Source of the DNA: JANPLG01 sp964609085 | GTDB taxonomy: Bacteria; Armatimonadota; SYMT01 | DNA: 39,083 nucleotides | Assembly: GCA_964609085.1 (NCBI GenBank) | Contig: CAZSRZ010000046.1 | Coordinates: 1-39,083 of the forward strand | Direction of reading: 5' to 3' | Shown here: positions 22,905 to 30,798 of the stretch, piece by piece | Numbering within the stretch: the first letter of the stretch is position 1 | Layout: each line of letters opens with the position of its first letter | Notes under the pieces: model-generated | The model's input: the letters and a program-made list of their open reading frames with translations, nothing else | Told to the model about the DNA's origin: nothing | Databases searched by the model: none | Program-made: the position numbers and the translations under genes

Positions 22905-25142
22905 ATGACGCCCGGAACGCGGTGGTTGTGGCTCTGGCTGGCTCTCGCTTTTCTTGGCGTGGGCGCAGTGCGACCGGTTGCTGCCCAGAGCCCTGAAGAG
23001 CAGCTTGCAGCGGCGTCCGCACTCTTCGATGCGAAGAAGTACAGCGAGGCCTCGGTGCGTCTCGAGCAGTTCCTTGCGGCCAACCCAAAGCACGCGAAGG
23101 TGGGTGCCGCGGCCCTGGCGCTCGCCCGCTGCTACGCGGAGACCCGCCAATTCACCCGGGCCATCCCCGCCTACGAGAAATCCATCGCCAGCAAGGATCC
23201 GACGGTCCAGGCACCTGCACTGCTGGGCTTGGGAGAGGCCGCCCTGCAGGCGAGCAGCTACGAGAAGGCGGCGACGGCGCTGGACGCAGCGGTGAAACTG
23301 CCGCTGCGCGCGGATCAGGCACCGCTTGCGTGGCTCTGGCTGGGGCAAGCTCAATTCCAGTTGGGGAGGTTCCAGGCCTCGGAAGACGCCTACGTTCGGG
23401 TCACACAGAGCTATCCGCGAAGCGAATTCGTCGATAACGCATGGTTCGGTGCCGGGTTGTCCGCCATGCGATTGGGGAAGCCGGACGCAGCCCGAACGCG
23501 GCTGCGCACGGTCATCGATCGCTTCAAGACCAGCCCGGATCGGTCGTCCGCGCAACTCGCCCTCGGTCAGGTTGAGCTCGAGCAGAAGCGCTACCAGGAA
23601 GCAAAGTCCGTCCTCGAATTCCTGCTCGCGGAGATCGGGACGACCCCGGCAAAGGCCGAGATTCGGGTGCAGGCGGAGGAGACGCTGGTGGCGGTGCTCC
23701 TCGAGCTTGAGCAGTTTGACGTCGCGGCGAAGCGGTTGGAGCTGGTGTTGGCCCGAATGCTGGCCACTGAGCCATCGCGCCCACGCGTGAACCTCACGCT
23801 AGGCCACTGCCGGTACCGACAGAAGCTGTTCGATCCTGCACTCGCAGCGTACCGCGAGGCCGCGAAATCGACGGATGATGCGGTCGGGTTCGAAGGGCTC
23901 TTCTGGGCGGGGAACGCCGCTCTGGCCCTGGATCGCGGTGCCGACGCGGCGGTCCTGTTCGGCCAGGCGGTCGTTCGCGGTCCGAAGCACGCGCTGGCGG
24001 CGCGGGCCCAACTCAGGCAAGGGGATGCCCTGATGAGCGCGCGCCAGCCGGAAGCAGCCACGGCCGCCTACCGCAAGGTGGTAGCGTCGTACCCGCAATC
24101 CCCCGAAGCGGCCGATGCTCGCAAAGCCCTGTCGGCCAGTGTTGATGCCTTCACAGATCCGGCGCAACTCGTCACGGCCCTGAAGACGACGCCGCCCGCC
24201 GACCGGCCCCGAGGCCAACTCAGGCTCGCCCGCCTTTACTTCGACAAGAAGCGCTACGTCGACGCGCTGATGGCTGTCACCGACCTTCTGAAGCTCACGC
24301 CTGAGCCGGAGATTGCGGGTGAGGGGCAGTATGTGGCCGGGCTGAGCCTGGAGGCACAGGGCAAACCGGCCGCCGCGATCACGGCCCTGCTCGATGCAGT
24401 GCGGCGGGCACCCAAGTCCGGCTGGGTTGCGGAGGCGCAGACCCGACTAGCGTGGCTGCACCTGGATCAGCGTCAGGCGGCGCAAGCCGAGAAGGCGGCT
24501 GCCGCGGCGCTGACCCTCAGCCCGGCTCCCGACGTCGAACGCCAGGCCAGGTTGGCCCAACTCCAGGCTCAACTCGATCAGGAGAAGTGGGATGCGGCGC
24601 TTGAGAATTGTCGCTTGCTGGCCGCTGGGAACCCTCCGCCCGAAACTCTCGCCACCATCCTCTTCGCGCAGGCCTGGGCGATGGAAAAGCAGGGCAAGCA
24701 GGCCGAGGCCCTCCCGCTCTGGGAGCGACTGAATCGCGAGCACGCGCAGAGCGACTATGCCGCCGACGCACTGCTCCACCTCGGCGACGACCGCTTCAAA
24801 GCAGAGAAGTGGGACGAGGCGGTGGATCGCTACTCCCAGTTGGTGCAGCGGTTCCCAAAGAGCCCCCTCGTTGGGGAGTCTCGTTTCAAGCTGGGGAGTT
24901 CCCACTACAACGCAGGCCGGCACGCGATGGCGGCGGCGGAGTGGGATCGAGTGGCCGTGGACAAGTCGGCCGGCGATTATCAACCCGAGTCACTCTACTG
25001 GGCGGGAATCGCCCACGAGAAGGCCGGCAAGAAGCCCGAAGCGATCGACCGGTTGCAGCGGCTCGTGACGCAGTTCCCGAAGCATGCGCGCGTGAATGCC
25101 GCGAAACTGCGATTGGCAGCGCTGAAGGCTGTGATGGGATAG
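22905..25142 (+). CDS. large secreted TPR-repeat protein
   Basis: A 745-residue exported protein made almost wholly of tetratricopeptide repeats. ATG 22905 is chosen because GGAGGA lies seven bases upstream; an ATG at 22884 would overlap the small membrane protein's stop. The signal peptide covers about 1-29 (WLWLALAFLGVGA...VAAQS). Repeats recur roughly every 34-37 residues (for example ASALFDAKKYSEASVRLEQFL, DDRFKAEKWDEAVDRYSQLV, SSHYNAGRHAMAAAEWDRV), with BamD/YbgF-like 'FPKSPLVGESRFKLG' and 'YPRSEFVDNAWFGAG' turns. In Tol-Pal and related systems a periplasmic TPR protein (YbgF/CpoB) accompanies TolQ/TolR; here it precedes ExbB and ExbD directly. It may be the periplasmic scaffold of the complex. 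Confidence 0.88.
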   Translation: MTPGTRWLWLWLALAFLGVGAVRPVAAQSPEEQLAAASALFDAKKYSEASVRLEQFLAANPKHAKVGAAALALARCYAETRQFTRAIPAYEKSIASKDPTVQAPALLGLGEAALQASSYEKAATALDAAVKLPLRADQAPLAWLWLGQAQFQLGRFQASEDAYVRVTQSYPRSEFVDNAWFGAGLSAMRLGKPDAARTRLRTVIDRFKTSPDRSSAQLALGQVELEQKRYQEAKSVLEFLLAEIGTTPAKAEIRVQAEETLVAVLLELEQFDVAAKRLELVLARMLATEPSRPRVNLTLGHCRYRQKLFDPALAAYREAAKSTDDAVGFEGLFWAGNAALALDRGADAAVLFGQAVVRGPKHALAARAQLRQGDALMSARQPEAATAAYRKVVASYPQSPEAADARKALSASVDAFTDPAQLVTALKTTPPADRPRGQLRLARLYFDKKRYVDALMAVTDLLKLTPEPEIAGEGQYVAGLSLEAQGKPAAAITALLDAVRRAPKSGWVAEAQTRLAWLHLDQRQAAQAEKAAAAALTLSPAPDVERQARLAQLQAQLDQEKWDAALENCRLLAAGNPPPETLATILFAQAWAMEKQGKQAEALPLWERLNREHAQSDYAADALLHLGDDRFKAEKWDEAVDRYSQLVQRFPKSPLVGESRFKLGSSHYNAGRHAMAAAEWDRVAVDKSAGDYQPESLYWAGIAHEKAGKKPEAIDRLQRLVTQFPKHARVNAAKLRLAALKAVMG

Positions 25143-25193
25143 GCGCGAATCTTCCCGACGGCTTTCCGCGGGAGAGAGGTGGGGGACGGGCGA

Positions 25194-25826
25194 ATGTGGG
25201 AGTTGTTCACGCACGCGGGCGTCGTCGCGTATCCGCTGGGGGTCTGTTCCATCGTCGCGCTGGCGATTATCCTGGAGCGCCTCTGGACGCTGCGCCAGAT
25301 CCGGTCCATTGAGGACCGCGCCGCGATGATCCTGCAGCTCGCGCTCGAGAAGCGGGACGACAGCATGCTGAAGGATCCGGCGATCGCCGCGGCACCGGTC
25401 ACACAGATTGTGCTGTCTTTGCTGGACCTGCGCGGCCACGGTCAGGAAGCCGTCCGGCACGCGGCCGAGTTGGCGTTGGCCCTGCAGCGACTCCGGCTGA
25501 GACGCTATCTCGGCACGCTGGCGACGATCGGCAGCACCGCCCCCTTCGTAGGCCTGTTCGGCACCGTCATCGGGATCATGATCGCCTTCAAGGACATGGG
25601 TGCCGCCGGAGGCGGTCCGGATAGCTCCGTGCTGATGCGCGGGATTTCCGAGGCGCTGAGCGCCACCGCATTGGGGTTGCTTGTGGCCGTTCCATCCGTG
25701 GTGGCCTACAACTACCTCCTCGGCAGCGTGCAGGCGTTGTTGCTGCAGATCAACTCCCACTTGGCGCGACTTGCGCCCCTCCTCGCCCACTCCGGCACCC
25801 CGGACCGCGAGCGCGTTTCGGCCTGA
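25194..25826 (+). CDS. MotA/TolQ/ExbB proton-channel family protein
   Basis: A 210-residue inner-membrane proton-channel subunit with three membrane helices. Helix 1 is at about 6-28 (GVVAYPLGVCSIVALAIILERLW), helix 2 at about 110-132 with the family signature TIGSTAPFVGLFGTVIGIM, and helix 3 at about 155-176 (ATALGLLVAVPSVVAYNYLL). The Thr, Gly and Pro positions of the channel are conserved. Length matches ExbB/TolQ (about 230). ATG 25194 follows GGGGGA; a GTG at 25179 is also possible. Pairs with the next gene, exbD, to convert proton flow into movement of a TonB-like partner, which is also encoded here. Confidence 0.92.
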   Translation: MWELFTHAGVVAYPLGVCSIVALAIILERLWTLRQIRSIEDRAAMILQLALEKRDDSMLKDPAIAAAPVTQIVLSLLDLRGHGQEAVRHAAELALALQRLRLRRYLGTLATIGSTAPFVGLFGTVIGIMIAFKDMGAAGGGPDSSVLMRGISEALSATALGLLVAVPSVVAYNYLLGSVQALLLQINSHLARLAPLLAHSGTPDRERVSA

Positions 25827-25852
25827 GGCTGCGGGGAACCAGGAGCACTCCG

Positions 25853-26284
25853 ATGCACGGCAACACCGACGCCGAAGATGAACCGATGTCGAGCATGAAC
25901 TTCATCCCGCTCATCGACATCGCCCTCACGCTCGTCATCATCCTGATGGTGACCACGGCTTTTGTGCGCCCGCCGGGCGTTTCACTGAAACTCCCCGAAA
26001 CCGCGACCCGTGAGGGTGCGCCTGAAACGAGTAAGGACCTGGTGGTATCCGTCGACGCGGCCGGAGAGATCTACGTGGATGCGGTGCGCATCACGGCCGC
26101 CGCGTGCCAGGCGAAGCTGAACGCGGTCGCGGGGCGAAATCGGGATGCGCGGGTCCTGGTCAAGGGGGATCGGGATGTCCCTTACAGGAAGGTGATGGAT
26201 GTGATGGACATGGCACGGCAGGCCGGTCTGACGCGCATCAGCCTGATAACTGACCCGAAACCGGCGGGGCTCTCCCGCAGCTAG
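25853..26284 (+). CDS. ExbD/TolR biopolymer transport protein
   Basis: A 143-residue single-pass protein. ATG 25853 has AGGAG seven bases upstream. The membrane helix (about 17-36) begins NFIPLIDIALTLVIILMV, with the essential proton-carrying Asp at residue 22, the equivalent of ExbD Asp25. A periplasmic ExbD/TolR domain follows (LKLPETATREGAPET, LVVSVDAAGEIYVDAVRI, VLVKGDRDVPYRKVMDVMDMARQAGLTRISLIT). It forms the ion channel with the preceding ExbB. Spacing is 26 bases to exbB and 31 bases to the TonB-like gene. Confidence 0.93.
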   Translation: MHGNTDAEDEPMSSMNFIPLIDIALTLVIILMVTTAFVRPPGVSLKLPETATREGAPETSKDLVVSVDAAGEIYVDAVRITAAACQAKLNAVAGRNRDARVLVKGDRDVPYRKVMDVMDMARQAGLTRISLITDPKPAGLSRS

Positions 26285-26315
26285 ATCGACTGGATCCTGC
26301 CGAGGACACTCTGAC

Positions 26316-28181
26316 ATGCGGATTGAGCGGTGGTACTGGCTGGGACTGTTCGCGCTCTACTCGACGCTGATCCATGGCGTGCTGGGTTGGCGGATGCCGA
26401 GTCTGGGACTGTCCACGCCGGCCATGCCGCGTCCGACCGAAATCGAGGTGAGCCTCAATCCGGAGCCCGTTGAGAAACCCGCGCCACCGAAGCCCGAGCC
26501 TGTTTCGAAACCCCTGGCCGCCCCCAAGCCGTCGGTCGCGAAGCCGCGAGAGCTTGCCCATGCTACTCCGTTCAAGCCTCGGGTGCCGAAGGCAGCCGCG
26601 GTGCGAAAGCCGGACCCAGTCACCGCCGGGGGCACGGACCCCACGAAGGTGGAGCAGCCGCTCCCGCTTGGCCTGCCGACGGGACGTCGCAGCCTGAAGG
26701 CAGAGCGCACCCAACTCGCGCTCGCTCCCCGGCAACCGGACCTCTCGCGGCCACCATCCCGGTCGACGGAGGAACTCCCCACGACCGGTACCCCGAAGCT
26801 GGCTCCCCGCATGGCCGGTGCCGCTACCGGTGCCGACAACCCGCTGGCCGGATCTGTCTCATCCGACGATGAGAAGCCCCTCCCCCTCGGGGCGGCGAAA
26901 GGTCCCGGGGGCGGTGCCACCCGCTTCGCCCGGTCAACGGCCGCGCCCAGCCTTGCCGGAGGCGGCTCGCCGTCACCCGCGCCTGTCCCGGGAGGGCGTG
27001 ACGGCCTCCGAGGTCCGGATCGCTCGCAGCCAGATCTGATGTTCCTCGGGGGCGGTGCAGGAGGGAAGAATCTGCCGCGCGAGGCACCGCGCATCGGCGG
27101 CGGCGGGGGGCGTACCCTGCTTTCCGTGACCAACCCCCTGGCCCGAGATCTCGTCTCCGACGAAAAGGCCGGGCTTGGGCCGGGCGTTGGCGGCGGTGCC
27201 GGCCTCGGCGCCGCCGGCGGTGTCGGCTCGGGGCGCGGTGCGGGCGTGGGGACGAACCCGGCCGGACGGTTGGCGATCTCAACGCTCCGAGCTAAACCGG
27301 GTTCCGGCCTCGGCGCGGGATCCGGATCCGGAATCGGGACAGCGCCTCCGGGTGGCGGGAGAGGCACCGGCGCAGACCTGCCCGGAACCGGGGGAACCGG
27401 GGCCGGCTACGGCCGTGGGTCCGGGATTGGGTTTGGCTCCGGCTCGGGCCCTGGGATCGCAACAGGCGGCGGTGGGCGCGGCGGCGGCGCCGGCAGCGGC
27501 ACGGGGACGGAGGGTCCGGGTGGCTCGGGCCGGCTGCTGACGCGAGGCATCCCGTTCGGCGACATCACCGGGCTGCTCGGCGGAAATCCAAATGGCGGCG
27601 GCGGGCGCGGCGGTGGGCCGGGCGGTTCCGGCCGCGGGCTCGGTGGCCGCGGAACAGGCGGGGGCGGACCGAGGGAGACCGAAAAGGCGCGAATCGTCTA
27701 CCTGCTCGACGCCTCGGGCAGCATGAATCGCGCCAACATGATCGGCAAAGCCAAGGATGCCCTGAAGAAGGCCATCTCGGAGCTGAAGCAGGGCGACTTC
27801 TTCAACATCATCGCCTTCAGCGGAACCATCTCGCCCTTCCACGGCGACATCCTGCCCGCCACCCCACAGAACATCGAGCAGGCGTATGCGTTCATTGATC
27901 GCCTCGGATTGGCTGGAGGGACCAACATCTCCGCCGCGCTCGAGGCCGCCCTGCTGTCGCCCAGCGTCACGCATGTTTTCATCCTGTCCGACGGAGAACC
28001 GAGCCGGGGTATCGTCGACACCGAGCAGCTTCGTGCCTTTGCCCGCCAGCGCAACCGCGCCTCGGCGCAGATCCACACCCTGGGGCTTGGGCTCGGCGAG
28101 GAGTTCCCCGGCATTCCACTGCTGAAGTCTCTCGCGGCGGATAACGACGGGAGCTTCAACTACATCAACCTCGCCCGCTGA
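26316..28181 (+). CDS. TonB-like energy transducer with a C-terminal VWA domain
   Basis: A 621-residue protein with an unusual layout. Residues 1-25 form a TonB-type membrane anchor, YSTLIHG; Ser16 and His20 fall at the same places as the functional Ser16 and His20 of E. coli TonB (SVCIHG). Then comes a Pro/Lys/Glu region (about 45-90, EPVEKPAPPKPEPVSKP) like the TonB periplasm-spanning arm, and a very long Gly/Pro/Ser linker to about residue 450. There is no TonB C-terminal domain. Instead, residues about 456-621 are a VWA domain with MIDAS DASGS (from residue 465), GGTNIS and LSDGEPS. It follows exbB-exbD directly, so the proton motor would move a metal-dependent adhesion domain rather than a receptor-binding domain. 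Confidence 0.87.
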   Translation: MRIERWYWLGLFALYSTLIHGVLGWRMPSLGLSTPAMPRPTEIEVSLNPEPVEKPAPPKPEPVSKPLAAPKPSVAKPRELAHATPFKPRVPKAAAVRKPDPVTAGGTDPTKVEQPLPLGLPTGRRSLKAERTQLALAPRQPDLSRPPSRSTEELPTTGTPKLAPRMAGAATGADNPLAGSVSSDDEKPLPLGAAKGPGGGATRFARSTAAPSLAGGGSPSPAPVPGGRDGLRGPDRSQPDLMFLGGGAGGKNLPREAPRIGGGGGRTLLSVTNPLARDLVSDEKAGLGPGVGGGAGLGAAGGVGSGRGAGVGTNPAGRLAISTLRAKPGSGLGAGSGSGIGTAPPGGGRGTGADLPGTGGTGAGYGRGSGIGFGSGSGPGIATGGGGRGGGAGSGTGTEGPGGSGRLLTRGIPFGDITGLLGGNPNGGGGRGGGPGGSGRGLGGRGTGGGGPRETEKARIVYLLDASGSMNRANMIGKAKDALKKAISELKQGDFFNIIAFSGTISPFHGDILPATPQNIEQAYAFIDRLGLAGGTNISAALEAALLSPSVTHVFILSDGEPSRGIVDTEQLRAFARQRNRASAQIHTLGLGLGEEFPGIPLLKSLAADNDGSFNYINLAR

Positions 28182-28188
28182 GCTCTCC

Positions 28189-30798
28189 ATGATTGTGGCC
28201 GCGATGCGTATGCCTGCCCGTGTGCTGTTGCTGCTCGCCGCCGCCGGGTTGGTGCTGGCCGGTGTCGCTCCCGCGCGGGCGCTCAATCAGCGGATCTACT
28301 CCCTGGCGGAACTCCTGCAGGATACGGAGACCATCTGCGTAGGGCGGGTGATCGCGTCTGAGCGCTCCAGGATGCGGGCTGCCCTGCTCATCGAGGAGTG
28401 CGTCCGGGGAGATCCGGGCTATCGCTGGATGGCCGTGAACGTAGCGCCCGGCGGTTGGGGTCATCCGGGTCCGATGATGGCTCGCCTGGTACCGGGGGTG
28501 CCCGTCGTCGTCTTCACAGCTCGGGTGAAGCAACGTCACGTCGTCCTTGGCTTCGTCGAAGGGACCTGGTTCCAACTCACGGCGCCGGTGAACGCGGACG
28601 CGCGGGCAGACCAGAACGCGCTGCCCTGGAGCTTCACTCACGCGGAGGTCTTCCTGCGCCGGACCTTTGCCGGCACCAGCGCCGAATTGGAAGCCATCCT
28701 GCGCGACGTCGTCTCGGGGAAGCGAACGGCCCCCGCTCCCAATCCCGCCGTGGGTCAGGGCTGGGGGCCGGAGCCCCCGCGGGATTACCGGCCGGCGAAG
28801 CCCCTCCCGGAACTCCCCGCCGTGGTAGTTCGTGCTCTGGCGGAGCTGCGCAGCCCCATCCGCAGGATCGCCGTCAGGCCGCTGACCCCCGAGGAGCAGG
28901 CGTGGGTGAAACGCGCTGCGATGACCTACCATCGCGCGGACGAGGATGTGGAGATCCTCCTGGCGCAGGCTCGGTACAGCTCCCGCGACGCCGAACGGGC
29001 CCTGCAGTATGAGCGGGACCACGGCCGGGGCGGCAATCGCGCCTGGGTGCGAAGCGCTGAGGAGATCCTCGACCTGAAGTACCGGAGCGATCGCCTCTCC
29101 TGGCTGGATGTCCGCGGCGTGTTGATGCGCGCGGGGGAACTGTTCACTCCGGTCACGGATCCTGTTGAGCTGATCCACGGCCTGCGCACCCGCTACTCCT
29201 GGGACGAGCTGGACCCGATGTTCGACGACGATAAGTGGGGACGTCGAAAGCTCGCAGACGCCGTCCGTCAGAAGGATGCGGCCAGGCTTCCGCATCCCCT
29301 CAACCCCGGAGAGAAGCTCGGACCGCCGGTTCTGAACATCGACATGGGCGAACCCGGGGTGGGTGACATCGCCATGGAGTCTGTCGGCTGGAGGCCACTG
29401 CCCGGAGGGAGTTGGGATCTGGCGCGTCGACAGTTCGGCTGGCTGGGGGGGGTGACGGGTCTCCAGCGACCCGGCAGTGTCGTCTACACCGCTCCGGGAT
29501 CGAAGTCCAACCCCCTGCGAAACCTGCCACCCCGGCCGGGGCTGGCCCTGGCAGCCCGGGCGGGCGAGTACTCCGGCGCGGCGCTCTGTTTCGGCACCGG
29601 CATGGGCGACTACCTCGGCGCGTCGCGCGGCGGGAACGGTGCGATGGCGGGGTACGACGACGAGTGGGTGCAGGTGCGCCAGGGAGAGTCGCGCAGCTTC
29701 CTCATCGTCGCCCAGGTGTACGTGCCCGATCAGTCGGATGCCGTCGGTGAGCCCCGCGCCGGCTGGTTCTACATCAACCGGTCGTCCCGTTACATCGATG
29801 TTGGCCTCCGCGTGCTTGATGCTGCCGGCCGCACAATCAGCCTGGCTCCCGATCCCGCGCTCTTGATCAAAGTCGAGCCCACGATGGCACGCTTCGACCG
29901 CGTGCTGCTCCGCGTGGATGTGGTCACTTCGAGGGCCGAAGGGAAGCGACACAGCGAGGGCCGCAATGAACTGAAGCTCATCGCCTTCCTGGACGGTGTG
30001 GGCGAGTGCGCCCGAGCAGTGCTGGACCTGAACAAGGCACGACGGGGCAATGAGGCCGTCATCGACGGCTCGTCTGAGGGCGTGGTTTTTGCGCCGGCCT
30101 TTGGATCGCGTCGGCCGGACGCCGGATACGTGCCTGAGTTCTACCTGGCCTCGGCGCGAGTCCACCCAATCTCCGCCACGGAAGGCCCGGAGGCTGTGAC
30201 CCTCGTGCAGCGGAGCGAACGCGTCCGCGTGGAACGAGTCCCGGCCCCGCTGCCGGACGCAACGCGCACGCCGGGCCGCCCCATGGCGGTGCTTGCCGCC
30301 AAGCCCGCGCCGGCCTCGACGACGCCGCGGAGGGTGGTCATGATCGTGGACACCTCCTCCAGCATGGCGCCCTATCTGGAGAAGGCGCGGACGGAGGTCC
30401 TGGAGACGCTCGCATCGCTCGGGCCGAACGATCGCTTTGCGCTACTGAAGGGTGCCGCCACGGCCTCGGCCTTCTTGCCGGATTGGAGCGTCGCCACGCC
30501 GGCGGCAGTGGAGCAGGCCCGAGCCTGGGTGCGGGGCCTCACGATCAGCCCGGGGACGAACACGAGCCAGTGGTTGGAACGGGCTCTGGCCTTCCCGGGT
30601 GTCAGCCTGGTTGTGCTCGTGACGGACGGTGGGCCTCCCAGTGCCGGGATCACCTCGCCGGACGCACTCTCGACCTTCGTGCGGGAGCGAAACGTCGGCC
30701 GTGCCCGACTGAATGCCGTCCTGGTCACTCCGGCCGCCAGCGACAACATCGCCTCGCGTCTGGCACTCGAGCAGCGCGGATCGATCCGGCTCCGATGA
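28189..30798 (+). CDS. large secreted protein with C-terminal VWA domain
   Basis: An 869-residue exported protein. ATG 28189 is seven bases after the preceding stop; ATG 28204 is a good alternative, giving a signal peptide starting MRMPARVLLLLAAAG. After cleavage there is an N-terminal beta-rich domain (IYSLAELLQDTETICVGRVI, LLIEECVRGDPGY; about 35-155), resembling OB-like pieces in other secreted proteins. The middle ~550 residues are unrecognised. The last ~160 residues are a VWA domain: DTSSS (from residue 721), PGTNTS and VTDGGPPS. The strand layout after the MIDAS resembles the other two VWA proteins of this operon. It could be an outer ligand or effector of the ExbB/ExbD complex. Confidence 0.82.
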   Translation: MIVAAMRMPARVLLLLAAAGLVLAGVAPARALNQRIYSLAELLQDTETICVGRVIASERSRMRAALLIEECVRGDPGYRWMAVNVAPGGWGHPGPMMARLVPGVPVVVFTARVKQRHVVLGFVEGTWFQLTAPVNADARADQNALPWSFTHAEVFLRRTFAGTSAELEAILRDVVSGKRTAPAPNPAVGQGWGPEPPRDYRPAKPLPELPAVVVRALAELRSPIRRIAVRPLTPEEQAWVKRAAMTYHRADEDVEILLAQARYSSRDAERALQYERDHGRGGNRAWVRSAEEILDLKYRSDRLSWLDVRGVLMRAGELFTPVTDPVELIHGLRTRYSWDELDPMFDDDKWGRRKLADAVRQKDAARLPHPLNPGEKLGPPVLNIDMGEPGVGDIAMESVGWRPLPGGSWDLARRQFGWLGGVTGLQRPGSVVYTAPGSKSNPLRNLPPRPGLALAARAGEYSGAALCFGTGMGDYLGASRGGNGAMAGYDDEWVQVRQGESRSFLIVAQVYVPDQSDAVGEPRAGWFYINRSSRYIDVGLRVLDAAGRTISLAPDPALLIKVEPTMARFDRVLLRVDVVTSRAEGKRHSEGRNELKLIAFLDGVGECARAVLDLNKARRGNEAVIDGSSEGVVFAPAFGSRRPDAGYVPEFYLASARVHPISATEGPEAVTLVQRSERVRVERVPAPLPDATRTPGRPMAVLAAKPAPASTTPRRVVMIVDTSSSMAPYLEKARTEVLETLASLGPNDRFALLKGAATASAFLPDWSVATPAAVEQARAWVRGLTISPGTNTSQWLERALAFPGVSLVVLVTDGGPPSAGITSPDALSTFVRERNVGRARLNAVLVTPAASDNIASRLALEQRGSIRLR

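Noticed and set aside
25194..26284. Zorya-type defence module (ZorA/ZorB)
   Set aside because: The ExbB has normal length without the long ZorA tail, ExbD lacks an OmpA-type domain, and no ZorC/ZorD/ZorE partner is present.
28165..30165. 666-codon minus-strand frame
   Set aside because: Antisense to the third VWA protein; low-complexity composition and no motif.
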